Assembly: GCA_016716965.1 (NCBI GenBank)
Contig: JADJUP010000040.1
Span: 1-50,809 of the forward strand
DNA from: Sulfuritalea sp.
Lineage (GTDB): Bacteria; Pseudomonadota; Gammaproteobacteria; Burkholderiales; Rhodocyclaceae
DNA length: 50,809 nt
Direction: 5' to 3'
A program made the translations under genes and the position numbers. Shown here one piece after another: positions 8,542 through 18,325 of the stretch (the stretch's first letter is position 1; each line of letters begins with the position of its first letter). The notes under the pieces were generated by a model. It was not told the origin of the DNA, searched no databases, and saw only the letters and a list, made by a program, of their open reading frames with translations.

Positions 8542-9021
8542 TTAAGCGCTGGCGCGCGGTTGGGTGTCGGTCTTGCCAGCCCAGGCCCGCATCTTGTCGA
8601 GCCCCGTCCAGTCGGCCTCGACGTAGGTGATGGCGCCGGTCGGGCAGGCGTCGGCACAGGCCGGCTCGCCGCCGCACAGGTCGCATTTCTGCACCTTGCC
8701 GCTGTCAGCAACGTAGTTCACCGTGCCGAACGGGCAGGCAATGGTGCACACCTTGCAGCCGACGCAGACGTCTTCATGGACGACCTTCGCCCCCGTCTTG
8801 GCATCGATCCGGATCGCATCCACCGGGCAGGCCGTCATGCACCAGGCTTCCGCACATTGCGTGCAGGTGTACGGCACCTTGCGCCCCGCGTGCTCAAAGT
8901 TGAAGACCTTGATCCGCGATTTCGAGATGTTGAATACCCCATGGTTCTCGTACGAACACGCCATCTCGCACTGCAGACAGCCCGTGCATTTGTTGGGATC
9001 GATGTGCAACGATTTTTGCAT
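8542..9021 (-). CDS. aorA: ferredoxin-like subunit of aldehyde oxidoreductase with four [4Fe-4S] sites
   Basis: Electron-transfer subunit of 159 residues. Sixteen Cys lie in four clusters: CTGCLQCEMAC, CTQCAEAWCMTACP, CVGCKVCTIACP, and CDLCGGEPACADACP. This HycB/DmsB-like arrangement is what AorA of Aromatoleum has, where AorA units link AorB to the FAD subunit and can stack into filaments. It is the first gene of aorABCD. The leader contains GGAGGC just before the ATG and a sigma-54 promoter about 80 bases upstream, so expression probably depends on RpoN and an enhancer-binding protein. Confidence 0.9.
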   Translation of the reverse strand: MQKSLHIDPNKCTGCLQCEMACSYENHGVFNISKSRIKVFNFEHAGRKVPYTCTQCAEAWCMTACPVDAIRIDAKTGAKVVHEDVCVGCKVCTIACPFGTVNYVADSGKVQKCDLCGGEPACADACPTGAITYVEADWTGLDKMRAWAGKTDTQPRASA

Positions 9022-9098
9022 GATGCCTCCTGTATGACTCTAGTATTCTTGGATTGAACCCGGCCCCTGCCAACTGCTGCAGCAGGACGATTGCTATT

Positions 9099-9114
9099 TG
9101 CAATTCGCATGCCA
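9099..9114 (-). promoter_or_regulatory. sigma-54 (-24/-12) promoter of aorABCD
   Basis: Read on the minus strand: TGGCATGCGAATTGCA. It has the GG and GC dinucleotides at the required spacing and matches the TGGCAY-N5-TTGCW consensus. Transcription would start about 12 bases further on, giving a leader of about 65 bases before aorA. Confidence 0.85.
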
Positions 9115-9184
9115 CGAATTACAGCGCTGCACCATCCCATTTAGGCTATCGGTTTCATAACCTGACGCAACAAAACGCTACACC

Positions 9185-9201
9185 TGTCGCAAAGCGCGAC
9201 A
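9185..9201. promoter_or_regulatory. upstream activator site of the aor promoter
   Basis: Perfect inverted repeat TGTCGC-AAAGC-GCGACA, about 70 bases upstream of the -24 element, the usual place for an enhancer-binding-protein site. The same 17-base layout recurs before the pedF fusion and the alcohol dehydrogenase. A weaker copy, TGACGC-N8-GCTACA at 9163-9182, lies between it and the promoter. The binding protein is inferred to be the AcoR-type regulator at 11165. Confidence 0.7.
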
Positions 9202-9211
9202 ACCCCCTCCG

Positions 9212-10084
9212 TCAAGGCTGCCGATGAGTCACACCGTGCCGTTGCATGATGGCCTTCAAACTTCCGTCAGCGATGAGTTCATTGATCGCCGCCTGCAACG
9301 CTTGTGCGAGGTCATCGCTCTGTTTCTTTACGGCCAAGCCGAGCGGCCACTGGCGCTTCTGCAAGATCGGATGGGGCGGCAGGTCGATGGCCATGCGCGC
9401 ATCTCCAGCCAGGCCGCCTTCGAGTTCCCCCTGCTGCGCCATCACCGCTGCTACCGACCCGCTCTTGAGCGCCTCCACCGCTTCCCCGGCGGTACGGTAG
9501 GTCTTGATGGTTTGCCGATAGCGCCCACCGTCAGCAGAAAGCATCACGGTAGCTGCCAGGGTATCGCCCTCGACGCCTATGCCGAGCTTTTCGAAAGGCT
9601 CGAAACTGTCGAGGGTCGGCAACACATCCAGCCTGCGCGCGATGGCGTAACGTTCCCGATGATACGGTGCAAAAAACTTGACCCGGTCGACCTTGGCCAT
9701 GTAGGCCGGATCGATCGGTGCGTGCATCATCACGTCCGCCGGTCCGTAACCCAGGTAGTGGCCTTTCCAGACCATATTGCGCAGGTCGTCTTCCATGTTC
9801 TCGTCGGCATCGAACCAAAGCGCTGACATCCTGACTCCGAGTTTTGCGGCCAGGGCCTGCGCAAGATCGACATCGACCCCGCGGCCGTCATGGGAGAAAG
9901 GGGCAAAGTTCTTGTAGAGCGCCACCTTGAGCACACCGCTCTGCCGGATCTTGGCCAAAGCGGAGAGTTCCTCGGCATGCGCCGAAGGTGCTACGAGAAA
10001 GGCCGGCAACATGCCGACAAGCACGGCCGCCGTGCGCAAGCCGGCCGAAAGGTTTCGCAACATCGAGTCAGCCCATCCAATCAT
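9212..10084 (-). CDS. quinoprotein-dehydrogenase-associated periplasmic substrate-binding protein (MoxJ/XoxJ-like)
   Basis: Periplasmic protein of the solute-binding-protein-3 fold, 290 residues. The ATG at 10084 is preferred because GGGAGAG lies 8 bases upstream. A signal peptide (LRTAAVLVGMLPAFLVAPSAHA) precedes LAKIRQSGVLKVALYKNFAP, DGRGVDVDLAQALAAKLGVR and LGYGPADVMMHAPID. This form, with no ABC permease or ATPase nearby, is the type encoded beside PQQ alcohol dehydrogenases (MoxJ, XoxJ). MoxJ/XoxJ are thought to help maturation or activation of the quinoprotein rather than transport. It follows the pedF-like cytochrome by 82 bases on the same strand. Confidence 0.85.
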   Translation of the reverse strand: MIGWADSMLRNLSAGLRTAAVLVGMLPAFLVAPSAHAEELSALAKIRQSGVLKVALYKNFAPFSHDGRGVDVDLAQALAAKLGVRMSALWFDADENMEDDLRNMVWKGHYLGYGPADVMMHAPIDPAYMAKVDRVKFFAPYHRERYAIARRLDVLPTLDSFEPFEKLGIGVEGDTLAATVMLSADGGRYRQTIKTYRTAGEAVEALKSGSVAAVMAQQGELEGGLAGDARMAIDLPPHPILQKRQWPLGLAVKKQSDDLAQALQAAINELIADGSLKAIMQRHGVTHRQP

Positions 10085-10166
10085 CTTGATACTCTCCCGG
10101 AATTCACAAGTCACTGGCCGACGATCATAGTAGCAAGCCGCCGGATCGGCGCATCGAGTCGAGGCC

Positions 10167-10859
10167 TTAATTGGCGCCGTCCACGATCCATTTGACCAAT
10201 GTCCTCAGGTCGTATTCCGGAACGCTGTCCATCGGCGGCATCGGCACCTTTCCCCAGTTTCCGGCCCCTCCCTTCTTGACCTTTGCCAGCAATTTGGCTT
10301 CTGCATTCTTGTCCTTCGCATACTTCTTTGCTACCTCGCGGTAGGCAGGACCGACACCGCGCGTATCAACCGCGTGGCACGAAAGGCAGTTCGACTTCTT
10401 CGCCAGCGCTTCCATTTCATTGACCGGCGCGGCAGCAACTTCGTGCCGCGTGTCCAGGTAGGAGCGGATCGACCAGATCGCCTCCTGCGACAGGATGCCT
10501 TCGAAAGGTGGCATATATACAGCGCCATTGCGCACCTTGCCGCGCAGCACCGAATCGCGGAAGTAGATATCGGTCTCCTTGTCGATGTCGAGCTTGCGCA
10601 GATCGGGCGCGATGCCGCCACTGATCGCCTCAAGGCCATGACAACGCGCGCAATTCTGGTTATATGCCGATGTTCCGATGCGGATCGCCTCCTTGTCGCC
10701 ACGGTAGGGATTCTCGTCGCGCTTCTGGTCCCCAAGTGGTTTCAGGGTGCTGACGTCAACCGCCTGCGGCGTCACGTCGCCATGGGCGCGGGCCAGGATC
10801 GGCAGCAGCAAGCTGGCCATCAGGGTAAGCAATGTGAATGTTCGAATTTTTGCATGCAT
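10167..10859 (-). CDS. pedF: PedF-like cytochrome c-550 fused to a second cytochrome c domain
   Basis: Diheme periplasmic cytochrome, 230 residues. A signal peptide ends at ARA; the mature N-terminus HGDVTPQAVD and the stretches LGDQKRDENPYRGDKEA, YNQNCARCHGLEAISGGIAP and MPPFEGILSQEAIWSIRSYL are the PedF signature, with heme site CARCH at residues 70-74 and Met at 116. A second class I domain follows (CLSCH at 158-162, VPMPPMDSVPEYDLRTLVKW). Typical PedF ends after the first domain, so this is a fusion. PedF is the presumed electron acceptor of PQQ alcohol dehydrogenases. The start ATG 10859 has GAGGAGG upstream. A sigma-54 promoter lies 70 bases before it. Confidence 0.88.
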   Translation of the reverse strand: MHAKIRTFTLLTLMASLLLPILARAHGDVTPQAVDVSTLKPLGDQKRDENPYRGDKEAIRIGTSAYNQNCARCHGLEAISGGIAPDLRKLDIDKETDIYFRDSVLRGKVRNGAVYMPPFEGILSQEAIWSIRSYLDTRHEVAAAPVNEMEALAKKSNCLSCHAVDTRGVGPAYREVAKKYAKDKNAEAKLLAKVKKGGAGNWGKVPMPPMDSVPEYDLRTLVKWIVDGAN

Positions 10860-10929
10860 GAATTTTTCCTCCTCGAAGTGTTCAGTCCTGGCGCGCCGGG
10901 ACATGGCCGGCGTTGAACCCGGGGTTGTG

Positions 10930-10945
10930 AGCATGTTGCGTGCCA
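10930..10945 (-). promoter_or_regulatory. sigma-54 (-24/-12) promoter of the pedF-moxJ-like operon
   Basis: Minus strand TGGCACGCAACATGCT. The -24 element is perfect and the -12 reads ATGC instead of TTGC, with correct GG-to-GC spacing. The activator site at 11039-11055 lies about 94 bases upstream. Confidence 0.75.
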
Positions 10946-10994
10946 AAGCGGAATTTGCATCGCCGGCGTTCCCCATAAACGCGCGCAAAGCAAC

Positions 10995-11010
10995 TGGCAC
11001 GGAAAATGCC
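10995..11010 (+). promoter_or_regulatory. possible sigma-54 promoter for the regulator gene
   Basis: Plus strand TGGCACGGAAAATGCC: perfect -24 element, ATGC at -12, correct spacing, pointing at the regulator gene. The next bases make an inverted repeat TGGCA-N7-TGCCA, so a minus-strand reading is also possible though poorer. The nearest activator-like site is downstream of it, which weakens the case. Confidence 0.4.
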
Positions 11011-11038
11011 ACAACTCGACCCTATCAGAAGCGTGGAC

Positions 11039-11055
11039 TGTCGCATCTTGAGACA
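11039..11055. promoter_or_regulatory. upstream activator site shared by pedF and the regulator region
   Basis: TGTCGC-ATCTT-GAGACA, the same 17-base layout as the aor site, with one half perfect and one base changed in the other. It sits about 94 bases upstream of the pedF -24 element. Between the two divergent genes (10860-11164, 305 bases) I see these control elements and no further gene. Confidence 0.6.
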
Positions 11056-11164
11056 TCGGATGTATCATTACCGGGCAAACACAACATATGGCGCGTTCAA
11101 AGAAAGCGCAGCCAATGGCTATGCGGGTGCCTGGCGCATCCTTAAGCCGCGAGGAGATACTTCA

Positions 11165-13222
<2,058 letters not shown>

Positions 13223-13233
13223 CCCGGACGCCG

Positions 13234-13653
13234 GTGCCACGGATGGGCGGCGTGCTGGCGCGACTGGCGCAGGAAGCCAGGCGGCTCAAGGCGGAAGCCG
13301 TGGTTCTCTACCTGGCCGCGCGCCACCCGGCGACGCCATGGGCCGCGCGGCTATTGGTGGTTTTCATCGTCGGCTACGCGCTGAGCCCGATCGACCTGAT
13401 TCCCGATTTCATTCCCGTGCTGGGTTACCTCGACGAACTGATCCTGTTGCCGCTGCTACTGGCCCTGGCGCTGCGCATGATCCCGGAGCCCGTCCTTGCC
13501 GAATGTCGCGAGCGAGCAGCGCGCATGGCCGCGCAATCAAAACCTGTCAGCCAAATCGCAGGGGTCATGATTTTCATGATTTGGCTGCTGGTGGCCGTCA
13601 TTGGGGGCCTCTGGGCTTACGATTTGCTCACGATCAGTCACGCCCAAACGTGA
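13234..13653 (+). CDS. YkvA-like DUF1232 membrane protein
   Basis: Small membrane protein of 139 residues with the DUF1232 signature FIVGYALSPIDLIPDFIPVLGYLDELILLPL, shown here as LSPIDLIPDFIPVLGYLDE, plus a second hydrophobic helix (VMIFMIWLLVAVIGGLWAY). The GTG at 13234 gives the longest form; ATG 13243 is an alternative, neither with a strong ribosome site. It begins 11 bases after the regulator, so cotranscription is likely. Function unknown. Its codons for VMIFMI contain the TCATGA-N3-TCATGA element described separately. Confidence 0.8.
   Translation: MPRMGGVLARLAQEARRLKAEAVVLYLAARHPATPWAARLLVVFIVGYALSPIDLIPDFIPVLGYLDELILLPLLLALALRMIPEPVLAECRERAARMAAQSKPVSQIAGVMIFMIWLLVAVIGGLWAYDLLTISHAQT
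13565..13579. promoter_or_regulatory. TCATGA-N3-TCATGA element 1
   Basis: TCATGA-TTT-TCATGA, inside the DUF1232 gene and 100 bases before the first histidine kinase gene. The same element occurs at 28028-28042 and 31652-31666. Likely a response-regulator site; inferred. Confidence 0.5.
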
Positions 13654-13678
13654 TGCACCCTGAGCAAATTTCCCCGAC

Positions 13679-14632
13679 ATGCCTTCGATTCCCTCTGCCT
13701 CCAGACCTGTCGGCGACATCCTTCTGGTCGCACTCTTGCCGATCGCGACCTTCATCATCGGCGCCGGTACCGAGTTCAGCGAACGGCTGATGACTGGCGC
13801 GCAGCGCTTCGAGCGGCTGCAACTAGACGAACTGCCGCTGGCACTCCTGACATTCAGCCTCGGGCTCGCCTGGTTTGCCTGGCGTCGCTGGCGAGAAATG
13901 CTCCTTGAACTGGGCAAGCGGCGCGAAATCGAAGCCGCGCTGGAAGCCAAACAGCTCGAGCTGCGCAGTCTTTCGCGTCGCGTCACGGAAAACCTGGAGA
14001 ACGAACGGCGCGCAATAGCTCACGAGTTGCACGACGAACTTGGGCAATCCCTGAATGCGATCAAGATCGAATCCGTCTTCATTCGCAATGCCAGCGGCGA
14101 ACGCGGTTCGATGACTCATGCCGCAGCGCTGTCGATAATCCGTCTCACGGACCATGTGTATTCGGTCGTGCGCGACATGACCAGCCGCCTGCGCCCTGTG
14201 GCACTCGACGAACTGGGACTGGCCGAGGCGCTCGAACACGACCTGGCCAAATGGCGCCAACGCCTCCCCGGAATCGAGTTCGATTTCAAGGCGGACAAGC
14301 TCCCGGAAAGACTGGACGCCCCCTGCGCCATCGCGCTCTATCGTGTGGCACAAGAGGGCATGACCAATGTCGTGCGCCACGCCGACGCCCGCAATGTATC
14401 GCTGGCCCTGACATTTCACCGGGAACCGGCAGTCGTGAGCCTTTCGTTGCGGGATGATGGCCGTGGCGTAGAACTGCGCACGATACGCAGCGGACTTGGT
14501 CTGCTCGGCATGCGCGAACGGATCGAGGCGCTGGGTGGCGCGTTCCAGCTAGAAAGCCAGCCGGCACGCGGATTTCGCCTCGAGGCCAGCGTCCCGTTCG
14601 CCGTTGGCGCAAATGCCGTGGGCGCAGCATGA
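13679..14632 (+). CDS. NarX/DegS-type sensor histidine kinase
   Basis: Sensor kinase of 317 residues. Two hydrophobic segments (ILLVALLPIATFIIGA and ALLTFSLGLAWFAW) flank a short loop of about 30 residues, then a coiled coil and a HisKA_3 dimerisation domain with the phospho-acceptor His in ERRAIAHELHDELGQSLNAI. The HATPase_c domain shows the N box (RVAQEGMTNVVRHA) and G boxes (DDGRGVELRTIRSGLGLLGM). The tiny periplasmic part suggests a signal sensed within the membrane or through a partner. It overlaps its response-regulator gene by 4 bases. The set resembles the ExaDE/PedS-PedR type of control of quinoprotein alcohol dehydrogenases. Confidence 0.88.
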   Translation: MPSIPSASRPVGDILLVALLPIATFIIGAGTEFSERLMTGAQRFERLQLDELPLALLTFSLGLAWFAWRRWREMLLELGKRREIEAALEAKQLELRSLSRRVTENLENERRAIAHELHDELGQSLNAIKIESVFIRNASGERGSMTHAAALSIIRLTDHVYSVVRDMTSRLRPVALDELGLAEALEHDLAKWRQRLPGIEFDFKADKLPERLDAPCAIALYRVAQEGMTNVVRHADARNVSLALTFHREPAVVSLSLRDDGRGVELRTIRSGLGLLGMRERIEALGGAFQLESQPARGFRLEASVPFAVGANAVGAA

Positions 14633-15309
14633 CGGCACCCATCCGGGTCCTGCTGGTCGATGACCACGCGGTGGTGCGCGAGGGCTACCGACGCTTGCTG
14701 GAAGCCACCGCCGGGATTCGCGTGATCGCGGAAGCCGGCAGCGGCGAGGAAGCCTATGCACGCTTTGTTCAACTCGATCCCGATGTGATCGTGATGGACA
14801 TTACCTTGCCCGGAATCAGCGGGCTGGAAGCCCTGCGCCGCATACTCGGGCGCCAGCCGACGGCACGCGTGCTGATGTTCAGCATGCACGAAGATCCCGT
14901 GTTCGTAGCCAGGGCACTGGATGGCGGTGCGCTGGGTTACCTGACCAAGGCCAGCGCACCGGATCTGATGGTGAGGGCGGTCCAGACCATCGCGGTGGGA
15001 CAACGATTCGTGCCAGCCGAACTTTCGCGCATGGTGCAAGGCAGTGCGAGGTACGCCGGTCGGCAAAACCTCGACAGCCTGACCGAACGCGAGTTCGAGA
15101 CCCTGCGCCTGCTTGCCGCCGGCCACGGGCTGACGCAGATTGCGACGCTGCTGTGTGTCAGCGGAAAGACGGTGGCCAACTACCAAACCAGCATACGGCA
15201 GAAGCTCGGGTGCGATAACGCCATGCAACTGCTGCGCATCGCCGTCGAATGTGGCCTGACCAACACGCGTTCGACGTCGGGCGCGCTTGTGGCGGAAAGC
15301 CATGGCTGA
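14629..15309 (+). CDS. NarL/FixJ-family response regulator
   Basis: Response regulator, 226 residues. The receiver has the acidic pair VDDHA, phospho-acceptor Asp in DPDVIVMDITLPGISG, the Thr/Ser position MFSMHE and Lys in YLTKASA. The output domain is a LuxR-type helix-turn-helix: LTEREFETLRLLAAGHGLTQ, IATLLCVSGKTVANYQTSIR. Coupled to the kinase by an ATGA overlap. Relatives such as AgmR/ExaE/PedR activate PQQ alcohol dehydrogenase genes. It is a paralogue of the regulator at 28057-28698, and either could bind the TCATGA element. Confidence 0.9.
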   Translation: MTAPIRVLLVDDHAVVREGYRRLLEATAGIRVIAEAGSGEEAYARFVQLDPDVIVMDITLPGISGLEALRRILGRQPTARVLMFSMHEDPVFVARALDGGALGYLTKASAPDLMVRAVQTIAVGQRFVPAELSRMVQGSARYAGRQNLDSLTEREFETLRLLAAGHGLTQIATLLCVSGKTVANYQTSIRQKLGCDNAMQLLRIAVECGLTNTRSTSGALVAESHG

Positions 15310-15397
15310 AGTTGTTCTCGGGAAAAACTCCCTTGGCGTGCGATTGCGGCGACGGCAGACTCCGGCCATTACCCACCGCCGATCCGGAGTCCCGAAG

Positions 15398-17743
15398 ATG
15401 TCGATGAGAAATTTGCCCCTGCCCGTATTCGCTTTGACGATTGCCATCACGGGATCGCTGTCCCACTCGCACGCGGAAGCCGCGGACATCGGCGCACCGG
15501 CGGTCGAGGTGGTCGGCCTGTCACCGGTCAGGGGACTGGAACAGCCGCGCGAGGAGGTCCCGGGCCACCTCCAGTCGATCGATGCGCGCGCGCTCAGGGA
15601 AAGCAAACGGCAACCCCTGCCCGAACTGCTCGGCAACCGGATATCCGGAATCAATGTGAACGAGATCCAGGGCAACCCTTACCAGGCCGATGTCAATTTT
15701 CGCGGCTTCAGCGCCAGCCCGCTGCTGGGAACGCCGCAGGGCATCTCCGTCTACCAGGACGGCGTGCGCATCAACGAACCCTTCGGCGATTCCGTGAATT
15801 GGGATCTCGTGCCGCGCGCGGCGATCAGTTCGATCGACCTGATTCCCGGCTCGAATCCCCTGTTCGGGCTCAACACCCTGGGCGGTGCGCTGTCGATCCG
15901 CACCAAGGACGGCTTTGCCAACCCCGGTACCGCGCTGGAAGCCAGTGCCGGCAGTTTCGGCCGGCGCGAAGTCGAAGCCGAATTCGGCGGCAAGCAGGGC
16001 GACATGGGTCTCTATGCGGCAGCATCGATGTTCCGTGAAGACGGCTGGCGCGACTTCTCGCCGTCGCGGGTCGGCCAGCTCTTCCTCAAGCTTTCACAGC
16101 AGCGCGGCCCGCTGGAATGGGACCTCGCCTATACCCACGCCGATACCGACCTGATCGGCAACGGCCTGCTGCCCGACTCGATGCTGCGCGCACGGCGCGA
16201 GGCCATCTTCACCAAGCCCGACAACACGCGCAACCGGCTGCACCTGCTGAGCCTCGGCGCCAGCTACTGGCTCGACGACAAAGCGCGCCTCACGGGCGCG
16301 ATTTACCATCGCGGCAACCGCGTCAGAACCCTGAACGGCGATGCCAGCGACGCCTTCGAAGGCGATGCCGCGCTCGACGGCGACGCCGGCGCCAACGGTG
16401 GCCTCGGCTTCAACACCGACACTGCGGCCAGCAATCGCACGGCCACAGAACAGCGCGGCTGGGGCGGCGCATTGCAGTGGTCGCGGATAGACGACGACAA
16501 CCACGTGGCCTTTGGCATCACCGGCGATTTCAGCCGCTCGACCTTCCAGCAGACCACCGAACTGGGGGTGTTCGACAGCCAGCGCGGCGTCATCTCAGGC
16601 GGTGCCGGCGAGGTGCTGAACAACCGCCTCGACGGTACGTCGCGCAGTTGGAGCCTGTTTGCCACGGATACCTGGAAGCCGCGCACCGATTTGGCGATCA
16701 CCACCTCGCTGCGCCTGAACCAGACTCGCGTCACCACCCGGGACCAACTCCGGGCGGTCGCACCCAACCTCGACGGCGACCAGCTCTACACCAAGCTCAA
16801 CCCCGCTATCGGCGCCAACTGGACGGTGACACCCGGAATTTCCGTGTTTGCCAACCTGGCCCAGGGCAATCGCGCGCCGAGCCCGATCGAGCTGGGCTGC
16901 GCGGATCGCGCCAACCCCTGCTCGCTGCCCAACGCCATGCAGGCCGATCCCTTCCTTGAGCAGGTAGTGACGCAGACCTTCGAGGCCGGTGCGCGCGGCA
17001 AGGCCGGGGGCCTGCGCTGGAATGCGACCCTGTTCCGCGCCGACAATCGCGATGACATCCTCTTCGTCGGCACGTCGACCAGCCAGGGATACTTCACCAA
17101 TTTCGGGCGCACGCGGCGCGCCGGGATCGAGCTGGGTGCCGCCACCGACGTCGGCCCCGTTTCCCTGCGCGCCGACTACGGCTACGTCAAGGCCACCTAT
17201 CGCTCGGCGGCCTGCCTGCTGGCGGAAAACAACAGTACGCGAGGACAAACGGCCGAATGCACCGGCGGCGGCCAGGATGACGAAATCCTGGTCCAGGCCG
17301 GCAACCGCATCCCCGGGATACCCCTGCACAGCCTCAAGCTAGGCGCCGACTGGCGCGCCGGCGCCGATTGGACCCTGTCTGCCGACGTGGTCGCCTATTC
17401 GAGCCAGTACCTGCGCGGCAACGAGAACAACGCGCACCAGTCCGGCACCTATTCCGACATCCTCGGCGGCGGACCGCGCACATTCCTCGGTGCCGGCACT
17501 GCACCCGGCTATGCCGTGCTGAACCTTGCGGCACGAGTCAAGCTCGACCAACGCTGGCAGGTTTCCGCGCGCCTCAACAATGCCTTCGACAGACGCTATG
17601 CAACGGCCGGCGCCCTTGCCGAAAATCCCTTCACTGCGGCCGGCGCATTCCAGACAAATTCCGACGACTGGACGCGAGAAAGCTTCCTCGCTCCCGGTGC
17701 GCCGCGGAGTATATTTGTTGCAATCAGTCTCAGCCTGAACTGA
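15398..17743 (+). CDS. TonB-dependent outer-membrane receptor 1
   Basis: Outer-membrane receptor, 781 residues. ATG 15398 has GGAG 9-12 bases upstream and opens a signal peptide (FALTIAITGSLSHSHAEA). The plug domain shows LPELLGNRISGINVNEIQG, VNFRGFSASPLLGTPQGISV, YQDGVRINEPFGDSVNWDLV and SNPLFGLNTLGGALSIRTK; the barrel ends in the aromatic-poor FVAISLSLN. Plug type is nearest to receptors for organic or metal chelates, not a classical siderophore type I can name. It follows the first two-component system by 88 bases and leads YceI and the beta-propeller. In this setting a lanthanide chelate or PQQ is a reasonable guess at cargo. Confidence 0.9.
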   Translation: MSMRNLPLPVFALTIAITGSLSHSHAEAADIGAPAVEVVGLSPVRGLEQPREEVPGHLQSIDARALRESKRQPLPELLGNRISGINVNEIQGNPYQADVNFRGFSASPLLGTPQGISVYQDGVRINEPFGDSVNWDLVPRAAISSIDLIPGSNPLFGLNTLGGALSIRTKDGFANPGTALEASAGSFGRREVEAEFGGKQGDMGLYAAASMFREDGWRDFSPSRVGQLFLKLSQQRGPLEWDLAYTHADTDLIGNGLLPDSMLRARREAIFTKPDNTRNRLHLLSLGASYWLDDKARLTGAIYHRGNRVRTLNGDASDAFEGDAALDGDAGANGGLGFNTDTAASNRTATEQRGWGGALQWSRIDDDNHVAFGITGDFSRSTFQQTTELGVFDSQRGVISGGAGEVLNNRLDGTSRSWSLFATDTWKPRTDLAITTSLRLNQTRVTTRDQLRAVAPNLDGDQLYTKLNPAIGANWTVTPGISVFANLAQGNRAPSPIELGCADRANPCSLPNAMQADPFLEQVVTQTFEAGARGKAGGLRWNATLFRADNRDDILFVGTSTSQGYFTNFGRTRRAGIELGAATDVGPVSLRADYGYVKATYRSAACLLAENNSTRGQTAECTGGGQDDEILVQAGNRIPGIPLHSLKLGADWRAGADWTLSADVVAYSSQYLRGNENNAHQSGTYSDILGGGPRTFLGAGTAPGYAVLNLAARVKLDQRWQVSARLNNAFDRRYATAGALAENPFTAAGAFQTNSDDWTRESFLAPGAPRSIFVAISLSLN

Positions 17744-17761
17744 GCCAATCAAGGAGACCGG

Positions 17762-18325
17762 ATGAAGCCACGCCACCTCGCTGCCCTGCTATCGATGTTC
17801 GCCACAGTCGCCTGCGCCGAGGGTTATGCCATCGACGCGCGCCACACCTTTCCGATGTTCGAAGTGAGCCACTACGGCTTCTCGCTGCAGCGCGGGCGCT
17901 TCAACAAGGTCGCAGGAAAACTCGATCTCGATCCCGCGGCGAAGAAAGGCTCGGTCGAGGTCACGATCGACACGGCATCCGTGGACATGGGCTTCGAGGA
18001 CTGGAACAAGCACATGCGCGGCGAGCGCTTCTTCCAGACCGACAAATTTCCGCAAGCCCGCTTCGTCGCCCGCGACTTCGCCTTCGACGCGGACAAGCCC
18101 GCGCCGGTCGCCGGCGAACTGACCCTGCTCGGCGTCACCCGAAATGTGGTGCTCAAGGTTTCCCAATGGCGCTGCGCCAAGCATCCGATCCTGCCGCGCC
18201 AACTGTGCGGCGCGGACCTCGAAACCACGATCAAGCGTTCCGATTTCGGCATGAGCGCCAACCTTCCCGGCATCGGCGACGAGGTCAGGATCACCATTCC
18301 GGTCGAAGCCCTCAAGGATTCCTGA
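17762..18325 (+). CDS. YceI-family periplasmic protein
   Basis: YceI-like lipocalin-fold protein, 187 residues. A signal peptide ends at ACA/EG; the domain runs GYAIDARHTFPMFEVSHYGF, FNKVAGKLDLDPAAKKGSVE, SVDMGFEDWNKHMRGERFFQ and DKFPQARFV, then LTLLGVTRNVVLKV and KRSDFGMSANLPGIGDEVRI. YceI proteins bind isoprenoid-like molecules in a hydrophobic tunnel; here a quinone or other lipid-like partner of the quinoprotein system is possible but not shown. AAGGAGACC precedes the ATG. Its stop overlaps the start of the beta-propeller gene (TGATG). Confidence 0.92.
   Translation: MKPRHLAALLSMFATVACAEGYAIDARHTFPMFEVSHYGFSLQRGRFNKVAGKLDLDPAAKKGSVEVTIDTASVDMGFEDWNKHMRGERFFQTDKFPQARFVARDFAFDADKPAPVAGELTLLGVTRNVVLKVSQWRCAKHPILPRQLCGADLETTIKRSDFGMSANLPGIGDEVRITIPVEALKDS

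Noticed and set aside
6665..8545. Long open frame of 626 codons on the plus strand
   Set aside because: Antisense shadow of aorB; Gly/Val/Asp-rich composition, no family features. High GC keeps this frame open.
13613..13628. GGGCTT-N5-TTGCT-like sigma-54 element before kinase 1
   Set aside because: The -12 part is good but the -24 part has several mismatches, and NarL-type regulators do not activate sigma-54.
15334..15347. TGGCGTGCGATTGC as sigma-54 promoter of TonB receptor 1
   Set aside because: GG-to-GC spacing is one base too short and no activator site is near.
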